In this document: piece after piece, positions 26,709-36,316 of the stretch | Numbering within the stretch: the first letter of the stretch is position 1 | Layout: the number at the start of each line of letters is the position of its first letter | Assembly: GCF_000970685.1 (NCBI RefSeq) | Contig: NZ_LAJB01000007.1 | Coordinates: 310,001-374,000, forward strand | DNA: 64,000 nucleotides | Direction of reading: 5' to 3' | DNA from: Domibacillus indicus | GTDB lineage: Bacteria > Bacillota > Bacilli > Bacillales > Domibacillaceae | Translations under genes and position numbers: made by a program | The notes under the pieces: model-generated | Seen by the model: only the letters and a program-made list of their open reading frames with translations | Told to the model about the DNA's origin: nothing | The model's database searches: none

Positions 26709-27470
26709 AAAAGGAAAGCGATTCAGCCACTGTCCTCCGTCAATTGCAATGCACTCACCATTTATATATTCCGCTTCATCAGATGCCAAATAATACGCAA
26801 GACCTGCAACTTCTTCAGGAGTTCCCAGCCTTTGAAGAGGGACACTGTTTATTGTCCTCATTGCTGCTTCCTCTGATTCCCATAGCTTTTCCGCTCCTCC
26901 CGTCCGTTCAATTGGGCCCGGTGCAATAGCATTCACCCGTATGCCATATCGGCGCCCCCACTCTACGGCGAGTGTTCTGGTCAGGGACAGCACGCCAGCT
27001 TTTGCTGCGGCTGAATGGGCAACCCCGGCTCCTGCATTCCATGCATATGTTGCGGCCATATTGATAATTGAACCTTTTGTCCCTTGTTCGATCCAGTAGT
27101 TTGCCGCGGCATGGGAACAATAGAAAGTACCGTTTAAAACGATGTCAATAACTGCCTTCCATCCATTTGGCGTTAATTTTTCAGCAGGGCAAAGAAAGTT
27201 CCCCGCTGCATTGTTAATTAAAATATCCACTGATTGAAAAGCCTGTTTCGCTTTGTCGACCAGCTTTACAGCTTGATCAGGTTCTCTTACATCCATTTCC
27301 ATCGTTAAAAAACGGCTGGCTCCCTCTGCTATTTCTTTTTTCGCTGCTGCCAGCTTTTCTTCACTGCGTCCTGAAATCAATACGTTTGATCCTTCCTGAT
27401 AAAAACGCTTTGCCATATACTTTCCCATGCCGCTTGAGCCGCCCGTGATAATGACCGTTTTGGTTTTCAA
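26706..27470 (-). CDS. fadH: 2,4-dienoyl-CoA reductase FadH (SDR family)
   Basis: A 254-residue short-chain dehydrogenase with the cofactor motif TGGSSGMGK at residues 10-18, NNAAGNF, and an Ala-Thr-Tyr-Ala-Trp segment at the catalytic region. The pattern NNAAGNFLCPAEKLTPNGW is typical of dienoyl-CoA reductases, used in beta-oxidation of unsaturated fatty acids. It corresponds to B. subtilis YkuF (FadH) by neighbourhood. The start is TTG with AAGGGGA upstream. A near-perfect FadR operator overlaps its start point, which supports the fatty-acid role. Confidence 0.88.
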   Translation of the reverse strand: MKTKTVIITGGSSGMGKYMAKRFYQEGSNVLISGRSEEKLAAAKKEIAEGASRFLTMEMDVREPDQAVKLVDKAKQAFQSVDILINNAAGNFLCPAEKLTPNGWKAVIDIVLNGTFYCSHAAANYWIEQGTKGSIINMAATYAWNAGAGVAHSAAAKAGVLSLTRTLAVEWGRRYGIRVNAIAPGPIERTGGAEKLWESEEAAMRTINSVPLQRLGTPEEVAGLAYYLASDEAEYINGECIAIDGGQWLNRFPF

Positions 27471-27491
27471 ATTTCTTCTCCCCTTTCTTTA

Positions 27492-27518
27492 TGAATGATT
27501 ATTCACTCATTAATTATA
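27492..27518 (-). promoter_or_regulatory. fadH promoter with FadR operator
   Basis: Minus strand TGCTATAAT is an extended -10 (TATAAT at 27513-27518). Directly downstream, TGAATGATTATTCACTCA (27492-27509, + strand) matches 16 of 18 positions of the Bacillus FadR consensus TGAATGAMTANTCATTCA as I remember it. Confidence 0.65.
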
Positions 27519-27523
27519 GCATA

Positions 27524-27557
27524 AAAAAATCCGCAAATGATTTTTGCGGATTTTTGT
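27524..27557 (-). terminator. Terminator of ppx-ppk
   Basis: Minus strand AATCCGCAAA, loop, TTTGCGGATT followed by seven Ts, just after the ppk stop. It also forms the upstream boundary of the fadH promoter. Confidence 0.85.
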
Positions 27558-29656
27558 TATTCCTCATCTTCACGAACGCGGTAAGCAGCTTTTAATGATT
27601 CAAGCTGACAGTCAATATAGGTATCTTCCGGTCCATGTTTAACATAATGGTAATTCCCTTCGTTATCCTGGTAACGGGCTTTCGCATTGTCAGCTAATTG
27701 CAAATGAAGAAAATTATCCAGCCTTTCTTTCAGTGCTTCCTCTAAAATTGGAAACAAAATTTCGACCCGCTTGATCATGTTTCTTGTCATCATATCCGCA
27801 GATGATAAATAAATTTTCCGCTCACCATTATGATGGAAGTAATAGATCCGGCTATGTTCAAGAAAGCGGCCGACAATGCTGATCACCCGGATGTTGTCGC
27901 TTACCCCGGGAATTCCCGGTCTCATACAGCAAATCCCCCGGATAATGCAGTCAATCTGTACTCCGGCGTTGGATGCCTCATACAGCTTCATAATAAGCCT
28001 CTTATCTGTCAGCGAATTCATTTTTGCAATGATCCGGCCATTTCCATATTTTTTGTGAATTTCAATTTCCTCATCTATCAGTTTGATGAAAGCGTCTTGA
28101 ATATCAAATGGTGCTACCACCAGGTGGTTATACTTTGGTTTATCCATATAGCCGCTTAAGTAATTAAAAAAATTAGTCGCGTCTACACCAAATTCTTTTT
28201 TGGCAGTAATTAATCCATGGTCGGTATAAAGCTTCGCCGTTGCATCATTATAGTTTCCAGTGCCGAGATGGACGAACCGTTCAATTCGTCCGGCTCGCTT
28301 CCGCACAATCAGGGTAATTTTGCTGTGGGTCTTTAAATTATGCATCCCGTAAATAACATGGCAGCCTGCTTTTTCCAGCTCTTTGGCCCATTGCACATTG
28401 TTTTCTTCGTCAAACCGGGCTTTCAGCTCTACAAGAACCGTTACCTGCTTCCCTTTTTCGGCCGCCCGTTTAAGCGATTCAATAATTGGAGAATCACCGC
28501 TCACCCGATAAAGCGTCATTTTAATCGCCAATACGGTAGGGTCGTCTGCCGCCTGTGAAATAAAATCAATCACTGGCTCGAATGATTCATACGGATGATA
28601 AAAAAGCACATCCTGCTGGAGCGTTTTTTCAAAAATATCTTCCCGGGAAGTCAGATCTTCCGGCAGCTGGGGTATAAAGGTCTCATATGATAGCCCTTCA
28701 CGGAGAGTGCCTAGTTTTTTCGTGAACGGAAACAAAAAAGTTAAGTCAATCGGCCCGTCAATTTCATATACATCTTTGCAATGTATTTCAAGTTCCTCCA
28801 GCAGGTAATCAAGCACATGCTGATCCAAATCCTGGGACTTGATTTCCAGACGAACAGCGGCGCCCCACTTTCGCTTCTTCAGTTCTTTTTCAATTTCCAG
28901 CAGTAAATCCCGGGCACCTTCTTCATGAATTTCCATATCGGCATTTCGTGTAATCCGGAACGTGTTAACGTTTTTCACCTTATAACCATGAAAAATGCGG
29001 TCGATAAAGTATTCAAGCACGTCTTCCAGCAAAACGAATGCCCCGTCTTTTTCTGAAGGAATTTCAATTGTCCGCTCCAGCACACCGGGCACCTGTACAA
29101 TCGCGACACGGTCCATTTCTGCATCCGGTTCATCATTTTCGAGCATTACAACGAGATTAAGAGATCTGTTCAGCAGCATGGGGAAGGGCCGGTATGCATC
29201 AATCGCCATAGGTGTAAGAACTGGAAATACTTCATTATCAAAGTAATCCAGCAGGAACTGACGTTGTTCTTTTGTTAATTCAGCTGGTTTTTTCAAATAA
29301 AAACCTTCTTCTGCAAGAGAGGGCAATATTTCTTCCCGTAGCACCCGATTTTGAATTTTCACCAGCTCATGTGCCTTAATACTGATCCGGTTCAGCTGCT
29401 GCTTCGGTGTCAGCCCGGCTTTGTTTTCAGGCTTATTAAAGCCAGCCTTTACCTGGTCTTTCAAACCAGCCACCCGCACCATAAAAAACTCATCTAAATT
29501 CGAACTGAAAATAGCTAAAAACTTCATCCGCTCCAGTAAAGGATTATTTAAGTCCGATGATTCTTCCAATACTCGTTTATTAAAGTTAAGCCAGCTTAAC
29601 TCCCGGTTATTGTAATACATCGGATTTGCCAAATCGATTACGGCCCGCTCACTCAT
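27557..29656 (-). CDS. ppk: Polyphosphate kinase 1
   Basis: A 699-residue PPK1: N-terminal domain (YYNNRELSWLNFNKRVLEE, SSNLDEFFMVRVAGL), head domain, and two C-terminal PLD-like catalytic domains with the autophosphorylated His in LKTHSKITLIVRK and the second His in EHSRIYYFHHNG. It polymerises the gamma-phosphate of ATP reversibly. I use the ATG at 29656, with GGGGGA 5-6 bases upstream; the TTG at 29674 would extend into that site. It follows ppx closely, so synthesis and breakdown of polyphosphate are encoded together. I do not recall this pair at this locus in B. subtilis. Confidence 0.95.
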   Translation of the reverse strand: MSERAVIDLANPMYYNNRELSWLNFNKRVLEESSDLNNPLLERMKFLAIFSSNLDEFFMVRVAGLKDQVKAGFNKPENKAGLTPKQQLNRISIKAHELVKIQNRVLREEILPSLAEEGFYLKKPAELTKEQRQFLLDYFDNEVFPVLTPMAIDAYRPFPMLLNRSLNLVVMLENDEPDAEMDRVAIVQVPGVLERTIEIPSEKDGAFVLLEDVLEYFIDRIFHGYKVKNVNTFRITRNADMEIHEEGARDLLLEIEKELKKRKWGAAVRLEIKSQDLDQHVLDYLLEELEIHCKDVYEIDGPIDLTFLFPFTKKLGTLREGLSYETFIPQLPEDLTSREDIFEKTLQQDVLFYHPYESFEPVIDFISQAADDPTVLAIKMTLYRVSGDSPIIESLKRAAEKGKQVTVLVELKARFDEENNVQWAKELEKAGCHVIYGMHNLKTHSKITLIVRKRAGRIERFVHLGTGNYNDATAKLYTDHGLITAKKEFGVDATNFFNYLSGYMDKPKYNHLVVAPFDIQDAFIKLIDEEIEIHKKYGNGRIIAKMNSLTDKRLIMKLYEASNAGVQIDCIIRGICCMRPGIPGVSDNIRVISIVGRFLEHSRIYYFHHNGERKIYLSSADMMTRNMIKRVEILFPILEEALKERLDNFLHLQLADNAKARYQDNEGNYHYVKHGPEDTYIDCQLESLKAAYRVREDEE

Positions 29657-29670
29657 CGGAATCCCCCGTT

Positions 29671-31206
29671 TCAATTGATTTCAATTCGTTTAAAGACAAT
29701 TTCAACTGTTTTTTGCAAAGCTTTTTCCAAGTGGCGTTTTTGCTTATCGCTCTGGTAGCGTTCAGCCAGTTCACTGCCTTCACAGTAAACGGTAATGACA
29801 ATATGATCATTTTTTCGCTTTACATTCAGGTCGCTTACAATGCTCCGCTTTGAGCTGTTTAAACTAAAGCACAGCTTTAACAGCGAACCGTATTCACGCA
29901 TTTTTTGAATTTCGTCTTTTGAAAACCAGCCATCAAATTGTTCCAAATACTGTTTTAAAGTTGAATTGTTTGTAAAAGAAGCTGTTAGGGAAATATAAGC
30001 CTTCTCCCGATGAGTAAATCCATCGAATAAAGAGTTGATAAGTAAATAAAACGTATGGCGGCTTTTTGAACTTGAGGAAATATATTCGCCAAGATAAAAC
30101 AAAGCGGCCGACTGCTCGATGATAAAGCGTTCTTTGCCCGTTACTTCCATAATGCCTTCCCGCTCGAAGCCTCTCAGCATATTTCCTGTCAGTTTCATCA
30201 TTTGATAATGGTGCTTTGCATCGTGGCCATAAACCGTCAAAAGCCGCTTTATGCCGTTTCGCTTTACGTCTTCAGCTGTTTTCCAGGCACCGCTTTTTGT
30301 CCGCTCCAGCATAATGCCGTCGCGAAGCCCTCGCGAGCTGACGAGAAGCCCTTTCGCTTTTGTATGTATGGCAAGCTGGTAAAATACCTCAATAGCCGGC
30401 AATATCAAGTCAGCACGTTCATTTGACAGTCCATCTACTTTTTCAAGTTCTGAATAAGAAAGCGGTGAAAGTTCTGCTCGGAGCTCGTCAAGCGCCTCGA
30501 TCGTCAGTTCATAGCCATGAACACCGAGCGGCGGGTAATTCTCTTTTAACTGCTGGACATTCGCCAGGTTCCGGGCGCTTCCGCCAATTGCTGCAATAAC
30601 GCCTTCCGGTGCCTCTTCCAGCCAGTCAAACTTTTTAAGTTCTGCTTGAATATATTCAGCCATTTTCTTTTGTTCTTTTGGCTTCATCCGGTCTTCTGTT
30701 ATAAATTGTTCCTTAAGCGACACAACACCGAACGGAAAGCTGAAAGAATGCTTTAGTTCTCTGTTTTCAAACAAAGTGATTTCCGTGCTGCCGCCGCCAA
30801 TATCAATAGTTAATCCCCGATCGGCCGGCATGGTTTTCAATACAGCTGACAGCCCATAGAAAGCTTCTTCTTCACCCGATAGCAAACGAATTTGAAAACC
30901 GGTTTCTTTTTTCACTCTTTCAATAATGACATTCCGGTTTGCTGCCTGGCGCACCGCAGCGGTCGCTGTGCATTCCACTTCTGTAACTTCGTAGTAATCG
31001 AGCACTTCTTTAAAATTTCTCAGAGCTTCTAGAAGAAGCTGAATTCCTTCCTCATTCATCTCACTTTCCGCATCCAAAAAGCGGCGCAGTCTGAGCGGCG
31101 CTTTTACATTGCGGAATTCTTCTATCGCTGATCCATATTCTTTATATAAGACAAGGCGCACTGTGTTTGATCCAATGTCAATAATCGCTGTTTTGCTTTG
31201 TTTCAT
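29671..31206 (-). CDS. ppx: Exopolyphosphatase (Ppx/GppA family)
   Basis: A 511-residue ASKHA-fold phosphatase with IDIGSNTVRLVLY at the N terminus and the second phosphate loop TIDIGGGSTEITLF near residue 144; a C-terminal HD-like helical domain fills residues ~310-511, the long Ppx form. It removes terminal phosphate from polyphosphate or pppGpp; sequence alone does not separate the two. AGGA lies upstream of the ATG. The gap to ppk is 14 bases, so the two are co-transcribed. Confidence 0.92.
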   Translation of the reverse strand: MKQSKTAIIDIGSNTVRLVLYKEYGSAIEEFRNVKAPLRLRRFLDAESEMNEEGIQLLLEALRNFKEVLDYYEVTEVECTATAAVRQAANRNVIIERVKKETGFQIRLLSGEEEAFYGLSAVLKTMPADRGLTIDIGGGSTEITLFENRELKHSFSFPFGVVSLKEQFITEDRMKPKEQKKMAEYIQAELKKFDWLEEAPEGVIAAIGGSARNLANVQQLKENYPPLGVHGYELTIEALDELRAELSPLSYSELEKVDGLSNERADLILPAIEVFYQLAIHTKAKGLLVSSRGLRDGIMLERTKSGAWKTAEDVKRNGIKRLLTVYGHDAKHHYQMMKLTGNMLRGFEREGIMEVTGKERFIIEQSAALFYLGEYISSSSKSRHTFYLLINSLFDGFTHREKAYISLTASFTNNSTLKQYLEQFDGWFSKDEIQKMREYGSLLKLCFSLNSSKRSIVSDLNVKRKNDHIVITVYCEGSELAERYQSDKQKRHLEKALQKTVEIVFKRIEIN

Positions 31207-31335
31207 CGCTGTTCCTGCTTTCGTTTTTTATTCATTTTCCCCTTACAATATACCATGCAAACCACGGTGAATGCTTCCATATCGGGCTTAAACAGTATAT
31301 AATAAGAAAAAATGAGCACGAAAGGAGTCACTATC

Positions 31336-31800
31336 TTGAGCAGTAAATCTGAACCCTTCACCCAATCTTCATCAGATGATACCCTCGCCAAAGCGATCTT
31401 TACAGTTAACCGTCATGCGAAGACGGCCACTAATCCAAAGTATTTGTACTCGCTGAAAAAATGCGCCCTCTTAAAAATGATCAAAGAAGGCAAAGCAGAG
31501 AAAAAGGGCCTTCACTTTTCCCGGAATCCGAAAAACAGCCGCCAGCAGTCCGATGTGCTAGTTTCATGCGGCAACTATACTTTTCATATGCCGCCCTGCA
31601 AAGAAGACTTTAATTCACTGCCCCATCTTGGCCGGCTGAGTGATCAAACACGAAATCCCCGCTGCTCGATGGGGCTTTCAAAAGCAAAACATATCCTCGA
31701 ATCGTACACAGGAATGAAAGAAGAACACTCCAAGCATAAACCGCCAGGGCAAAAAAAGTATACAAAGCCTGTTTTCAAGCCACTTGGCCAATCATATTAA
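31336..31800 (+). CDS. ykyB: YkyB family protein
   Basis: A 154-residue basic protein with VNRHAKTATNPKYLYSLKK and LHFSRNPKNSRQQSDVLVS, matching B. subtilis YkyB in pattern and in length. Function unknown; no membrane segment or known domain. I place the start at TTG 31336 with AAAGGAG 8 bases upstream; the ATG at 31312 lies before that site. A TATAAT box is at about 31295. It is convergent with cheV, its usual neighbour. Confidence 0.9.
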   Translation: MSSKSEPFTQSSSDDTLAKAIFTVNRHAKTATNPKYLYSLKKCALLKMIKEGKAEKKGLHFSRNPKNSRQQSDVLVSCGNYTFHMPPCKEDFNSLPHLGRLSDQTRNPRCSMGLSKAKHILESYTGMKEEHSKHKPPGQKKYTKPVFKPLGQSY

Positions 31801-31802
31801 TA

Positions 31803-31836
31803 AAAAGGACGCAGCCGCCAGGGAAGCGTCCTTTTC
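31803..31836. terminator. Bidirectional terminator, ykyB and cheV
   Basis: Stem AAAAGGACGC/GCGTCCTTTT with a 13-base loop between convergent genes; the A/T flanks allow function on both strands. Confidence 0.8.
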
Positions 31837-31840
31837 TGAT

Positions 31841-32743
31841 TTATAGGGCCAGCTCGTCAATATATTGAATAAGGCGGGCAATCTCCGGCTTGCTCACCTG
31901 TGCGTCCGCTCCCACTCCTGTTCCTTTATGGCGGAGCTCATCCGTAATAAGAGAAGAAAAGATAATAACAGGAAGCTGTTTCAGTATCGGATGATCTTTC
32001 ACTCGTTTTGTTAAATGGTGGCCGTCCATTTTTGGCATTTCAATATCTGTTACGAGAAGCTGCACTTTTTCGAATGTGTTCTCTTCGTCAAGTGTTGATT
32101 CTAAAAAGTCATAGGCAAGCTGCCCGTTTTCAAAAAACTCAACCCGTTCATAGCCAGCTTCCCGCAGCGTGTCGTGTAAAAGCTTACGAAGCAGCGGGGA
32201 GTCTTCAGCTACAATAATTTGCTTTTCTGAACGCTGGCGTTCTCCCAGGCTTTTAATTTGGTCAACATGAATACCTGAATGCGGATTAATATCGACAACA
32301 ATTTTTTCAAAATCAATCAGTAAAATCATCGTACCGTTAATTTTAATAACACCGATAATTTGATTGTTGCCGCCCTGATACATTTCAGACGGTTTTTCAA
32401 TATCATTCCATGAAATCCGGTGAATACGAGTGACGTTTTGAACATGAAAAACAACCTTTTGCTGGTTAAATTCCGTTACAATGTATTTATCTGTAGATTG
32501 ATTTTCAGCCGGCTGCATTCCCAATACTTTTGCCATGTCGATAACCGGCAGCACTTCACCGCGCAGCTGGATAATTCCTTCGATGTTTGGATGTGCATGC
32601 GGAATGAAGATAATCGGCATCGGCTGTATAATTTCCTTCACTTTCATAACATTAATGCCATATTTATTTCCTTTTACTTCAAATTCTACCACTTCGAGTT
32701 CATTTGTTCCAGATTCAAGTAAAATTCCATAATCATTTGTCAT
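31841..32743 (-). CDS. cheV: Chemotaxis coupling protein CheV
   Basis: A 300-residue protein with an N-terminal CheW-like domain (about 15-150; IIQLRGEVLPVIDMAKVLG) that couples receptors to CheA, and a C-terminal receiver domain (about 175-300) whose phosphorylated Asp lies in LLVTDIEMPKMDGHHL, with the conserved Lys in QVSKPE. In Bacillus CheV takes part in adaptation. The start is ATG 32743 with AAGGGGA upstream. It lies divergent from patA, as in B. subtilis. Confidence 0.95.
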   Translation of the reverse strand: MTNDYGILLESGTNELEVVEFEVKGNKYGINVMKVKEIIQPMPIIFIPHAHPNIEGIIQLRGEVLPVIDMAKVLGMQPAENQSTDKYIVTEFNQQKVVFHVQNVTRIHRISWNDIEKPSEMYQGGNNQIIGVIKINGTMILLIDFEKIVVDINPHSGIHVDQIKSLGERQRSEKQIIVAEDSPLLRKLLHDTLREAGYERVEFFENGQLAYDFLESTLDEENTFEKVQLLVTDIEMPKMDGHHLTKRVKDHPILKQLPVIIFSSLITDELRHKGTGVGADAQVSKPEIARLIQYIDELAL

Positions 32744-32773
32744 AAGCCATTAGTCCCCTTGCTTTTTTATTTT

Positions 32774-32801
32774 ACTATATCACGAAATAAAAAATTGTCG
32801 A
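32774..32801 (-). promoter_or_regulatory. Promoter of cheV
   Basis: Minus strand TCGACA (32796-32801), 16-base spacer, TATAGT (32774-32779) with an upstream TG giving an extended -10. It looks like sigma-A rather than the sigma-D flagellar type. Confidence 0.5.
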
Positions 32802-32885
32802 TGCTTGAAAAGTTTATAATTCTTTAATATTCATCTAAAAAATTTACATTATAATAACAATAGAATAAAAAAAGGTGGTTTACAA

Positions 32886-34037
32886 ATGGAACATCAATTA
32901 AATACTCGTGTAAAAGAAATTGAAATTTCGGGTATCCGCAAGTTTTTTAATTTAGTCGGCACACAGCAGGACATGATTTCTTTAACAATCGGCCAGCCGG
33001 ATTTCCCGACACCGGAGCATATCAAAACAGCAGGAATTGAAGCAATCAATCACAATGAAACCGTTTATACACCAAATGCGGGGCTTCCCGAGCTGCGAGA
33101 CGCAGCTGTCCGCTTTTATAAAACAAAATACGCAGTCGAATATCATTCTGAGAGCGAGGTAATTGTGACCGTTGGAGCCAGCCAGGCTATTGATATTGCT
33201 CTTCGGGCTATTCTGGAGCAGGGCGATGAAGTGATTATTCCCGGACCGGTTTACCCTGGCTATGAACCGATTATTCATTTGTGCGGAGCAAAACCAGTTA
33301 TGGTGGATACAGCCGCAAACGACTTCCGCCTGACGGCCGCTCTTATTGAACAGCAGATCAATGATAAAACAAAATTGATGGTCCTGCCTTACCCGTCTAA
33401 CCCGACGGGCGTGAGTTTAACTGCAGCTGAACTACAGGAAATTGCAGCCCTTGCAAAAAAGCATAATTTATTCATTCTCGCAGATGAAATCTACAGTGAG
33501 ATTGTTTACGAACATCCGCATATTTCGATTGCTTCTTTTTTAAAAGACCAGACCATTGTAGTGAATGGATTATCGAAATCACATGCCATGACCGGCTGGC
33601 GAATTGGTTTTTTATTCGCACCAAAAGCGATTGTGCAGCATATCCTCAAAGTTCATCAGTATAATGTATCATGCGCTGCCTCTATTTCACAGAAAGCGGC
33701 GATTGCCGCTCTGACAGACGGAATAGACGATGCTCTGCCTATGAGGGATGAGTACAAAAAACGCCGCGATTTAACGTTTAAAACACTGGGGAGCCTTGGG
33801 CTGCATACTGTAAAGCCTGATGGCGCGTTTTACTTTTTTGTGAAAATACCAGCAGCTTATTCCGGCTCCTCTTTTGATTTTTGTTTAACACTGGCAAAAG
33901 AGTATAAAGTAGCCGTTGTGCCGGGCAGTGCTTTTTCCCGGGCTGGTGAAGGCTGGTTCCGCCTGTCGTATGCCTGCAGCGTGGAGGAAATTACAGAAGG
34001 ATTATCACGAATTGAACAGTTTTTAAAAACATTATAA
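32886..34037 (+). CDS. patA: Aminotransferase PatA, N-acetyl-LL-diaminopimelate aminotransferase
   Basis: A 383-residue fold-type I aminotransferase. The PLP lysine lies in VNGLSKSHAMTGWRIGF, the cofactor Asp in ILADEIYSEI, with YPSNPTG and the carboxylate-binding Arg in GWFRLSYA. In B. subtilis PatA supplies the aminotransferase step between DapH and DapL; it lies beside cheV there too. AAAGGTGG precedes the ATG. Several aspartate-type aminotransferases look alike, so the substrate rests on synteny. Confidence 0.9.
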   Translation: MEHQLNTRVKEIEISGIRKFFNLVGTQQDMISLTIGQPDFPTPEHIKTAGIEAINHNETVYTPNAGLPELRDAAVRFYKTKYAVEYHSESEVIVTVGASQAIDIALRAILEQGDEVIIPGPVYPGYEPIIHLCGAKPVMVDTAANDFRLTAALIEQQINDKTKLMVLPYPSNPTGVSLTAAELQEIAALAKKHNLFILADEIYSEIVYEHPHISIASFLKDQTIVVNGLSKSHAMTGWRIGFLFAPKAIVQHILKVHQYNVSCAASISQKAAIAALTDGIDDALPMRDEYKKRRDLTFKTLGSLGLHTVKPDGAFYFFVKIPAAYSGSSFDFCLTLAKEYKVAVVPGSAFSRAGEGWFRLSYACSVEEITEGLSRIEQFLKTL

Positions 34038-34042
34038 CCAGC

Positions 34043-34076
34043 ATAAAGCGGCTTCTTTTGAGAAGCCGCTTTTTTA
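34043..34076 (+). terminator. Terminator of patA
   Basis: AAAGCGGCTTC TTTT GAGAAGCCGCTTT followed by a T-run. Confidence 0.88.
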
Positions 34077-34080
34077 AACA

Positions 34081-34112
34081 AAAAAATCCCGGGCAGCGTT
34101 CGCCCGGGCAAA
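34081..34112 (-). terminator. Terminator of ptsHI
   Basis: Minus strand CCCGGGC, 7-base loop, GCCCGGG, then ATTTTTTT. It lies 77 bases after the ptsI stop, back to back with the patA terminator. Confidence 0.8.
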
Positions 34113-34188
34113 AGTGAGAGAAATGGAGAATGAAAAACTGGTTACGCTACTATCATTCCCGCTTTTTCTTTTTTTACACCTTTTTTTA

Positions 34189-35907
34189 TTAATTTTTTTC
34201 AATCGAGTTAACAAGTTCGACAACTTCTTCTGCTGTAGACATTTCTACCGCTTTGGCTGCCAATGATTCCATATCTGATTTGGACAAGTTCTTCAGCTGT
34301 GCACGTGCTTTTAAAATAGAAGTCGCACTCATTGAGAATTCGTCAAGACCTAAGCCGAGCAGCAGCGGAATAGCCGTTTCGTCGCCTGCCATCTCACCGC
34401 ACATACCGGCCCATTTGCCTTCTTTGTGTGCGGCTTCAATGACCATTTTAACAAGGCGCAAAATAGAAGGATTATACGGCTGGTATAAATAAGAAACCCG
34501 TTCGTTCATGCGGTCTGCCGCCATTGTGTACTGAATTAAATCGTTTGTCCCGATTGAGAAGAAGTCCACTTCTTTTGCAAACAGGTCAGCGATAACAGCT
34601 GTTGATGGAATTTCCACCATGATGCCCAATTCAATTTCTTCCGCTACCTTAATACCTTCCGCTTCCAATTTCGCGCGTTCTTCCGATAGAACCGCTTTCG
34701 CCTGGCGGAATTCGTTTACAGTTGCAATCATTGGGAACATGATTTTTAGGTTTCCATAAACACTGGCGCGAAGCAATGCACGAAGCTGCGTGCGGAAAAT
34801 ATCCTGTTGTTCCAGGCAAAGACGGATTGCACGGAAGCCAAGGAACGGGTTCATTTCATGCGGAAGATCCAGGTATGGAAGCTCTTTGTCACCGCCGATA
34901 TCCAGTGTACGGACAACAACCGGTTTGCCTTCCATTCCTTCTAAAACAGCTTTATAAGATTCAAACTGTTCTTCCTCTGTCGGCAGATTGTCACGGCCCA
35001 TGTATAAAAACTCGGTCCGATACAGGCCAACGCCTTCTCCGCCGTTTGATTTTACGCCATCAAGATCTGCAGGCGTTCCTATGTTAGCTGCCAGTTCAAC
35101 ATGGTGACCGTCAGCGGTTACAGTCTGCTCGTTTACAAGCTTTGCCCATTCTGCTTTTTGCTTGGCAAATGCTTCAGCACGTTTTTTATATTCTGCTGCG
35201 ATTTCTTCAGTTGGATTAATGTGCACTTCTCCCTGAAGGCCGTCAATAATAATCAGGTCGCCGTTTTGAATATCTGCCGTTGCATTTTTTGTTCCAACAA
35301 CCGCCGGAATTTCAAGCGAACGTGCCATGATGGCAGAGTGAGATGTACGGCCGCCAATATCAGTTGTAAATCCTTTTACAAACTCACGGTTTAATTGTGC
35401 TGTCATGGATGGAGTTAAGTCTTCTGCAACGACTACAACTTCTTCGGCAATCAGCGCCGGCGCCGGAAGCTCTGCCCCAAGAAGCGCAGCCAGCACACGT
35501 TTTGTTACATCTTTAATATCTGCCGCACGCTCTTTCATATACTCATTGTCCATTGCTTCAAACATGCCGACAAACATCGTCGCTGTTTCTTGCAGCGCGA
35601 ATTCTGCATTAACAGAATCCGACTTGATTTTCTCCTCAATGGGCCCGGTTAATTCTGGATCGTTTAATACGAGCAAATGGGCTTCAAAAATAGCCGCTTT
35701 GTCGTCTCCCAGGTCGATACGTGCTTTTTCTTTAATTGCTTCAAGCTCTGCTTCTGATTTTTTTAAAGCAGCGCGGAAACGCTCCGCTTCAGCTCCCGTA
35801 TCAGCCACATCACGCTTTTCAACAGTTAAGTCAGGTTCCATTAAGCGGTACGCTTTCGCAAAGGCAATTCCGTCAGATGCTCCAATTCCTTTTAATATCG
35901 CCGCCAT
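34189..35907 (-). CDS. ptsI: PTS enzyme I
   Basis: A 572-residue phosphoenolpyruvate-protein phosphotransferase. The phosphorylated His lies in [20 protein letters not shown]; the PEP-binding domain has [12 protein letters not shown], the central [13 protein letters not shown] and the active-site Cys in GMCGEMAGD. It passes phosphate from PEP to HPr. Its ATG overlaps the ptsH stop (TGATG), so translation is coupled. Confidence 0.97.
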   Translation of the reverse strand: MAAILKGIGASDGIAFAKAYRLMEPDLTVEKRDVADTGAEAERFRAALKKSEAELEAIKEKARIDLGDDKAAIFEAHLLVLNDPELTGPIEEKIKSDSVNAEFALQETATMFVGMFEAMDNEYMKERAADIKDVTKRVLAALLGAELPAPALIAEEVVVVAEDLTPSMTAQLNREFVKGFTTDIGGRTSHSAIMARSLEIPAVVGTKNATADIQNGDLIIIDGLQGEVHINPTEEIAAEYKKRAEAFAKQKAEWAKLVNEQTVTADGHHVELAANIGTPADLDGVKSNGGEGVGLYRTEFLYMGRDNLPTEEEQFESYKAVLEGMEGKPVVVRTLDIGGDKELPYLDLPHEMNPFLGFRAIRLCLEQQDIFRTQLRALLRASVYGNLKIMFPMIATVNEFRQAKAVLSEERAKLEAEGIKVAEEIELGIMVEIPSTAVIADLFAKEVDFFSIGTNDLIQYTMAADRMNERVSYLYQPYNPSILRLVKMVIEAAHKEGKWAGMCGEMAGDETAIPLLLGLGLDEFSMSATSILKARAQLKNLSKSDMESLAAKAVEMSTAEEVVELVNSIEKN

Positions 35908-36173
35908 CAGTTCGCAAGACCTTCGCTTTTCAACAAGTTTTCAATTGCTTCAATTGCCTCTGTCTCGTCATTGCCCTCGGCTGTGATTGTAATTTCGGCA
36001 CCTTTTCCAATGCCAAGAGACATTACACCCATAATTGATTTCAAGTTCACAGTTTTGCTGTTAAACGCAAGGTTTACATCGCTTGCATATTTGCTCGCTG
36101 TTTGCACAAGAAGTGTAGCAGGACGTGCATGAATACCTGTATCTGCTGTTACTGTAAATGTTTTATTAGACAT
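35907..36173 (-). CDS. ptsH: Phosphocarrier protein HPr
   Basis: An 88-residue HPr. His15 in TGIHARPA accepts phosphate from enzyme I; Ser46 in [13 protein letters not shown] is the regulatory site for HPr kinase, whose phosphorylated form is the CcpA co-repressor. Both sites are intact, so it can take part in sugar transport and catabolite control. GGAGAG precedes the ATG. No ptsG is linked, unlike in B. subtilis. Confidence 0.97.
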   Translation of the reverse strand: MSNKTFTVTADTGIHARPATLLVQTASKYASDVNLAFNSKTVNLKSIMGVMSLGIGKGAEITITAEGNDETEAIEAIENLLKSEGLAN

Positions 36174-36207
36174 TAATCGGTCTCTCCTTCATACGTTTTC
36201 TTCATAG

Positions 36208-36236
36208 AGAATAGCATTAAACTTATTTTCCCTCAA
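36208..36236 (-). promoter_or_regulatory. Promoter of ptsHI
   Basis: Minus strand TTGAGG (36231-36236), 17-base spacer, TATTCT (36208-36213) preceded by TGC, an extended -10. Confidence 0.55.
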
Positions 36237-36316
36237 CGATCGCGCCTTCTCATATTGCTCTTCCTGCTTTCATTTTATAAAATAGACAAATATAGTAAAA
36301 GCAAGGAGATTTTATC

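Noticed and set aside
31203-31391. 62-codon minus-strand frame upstream of ppx with a hydrophobic centre.
   Set aside because: It overlaps the N-terminal codons of ykyB on the other strand, has no ribosome-binding site, and its end lies on the ppx start.
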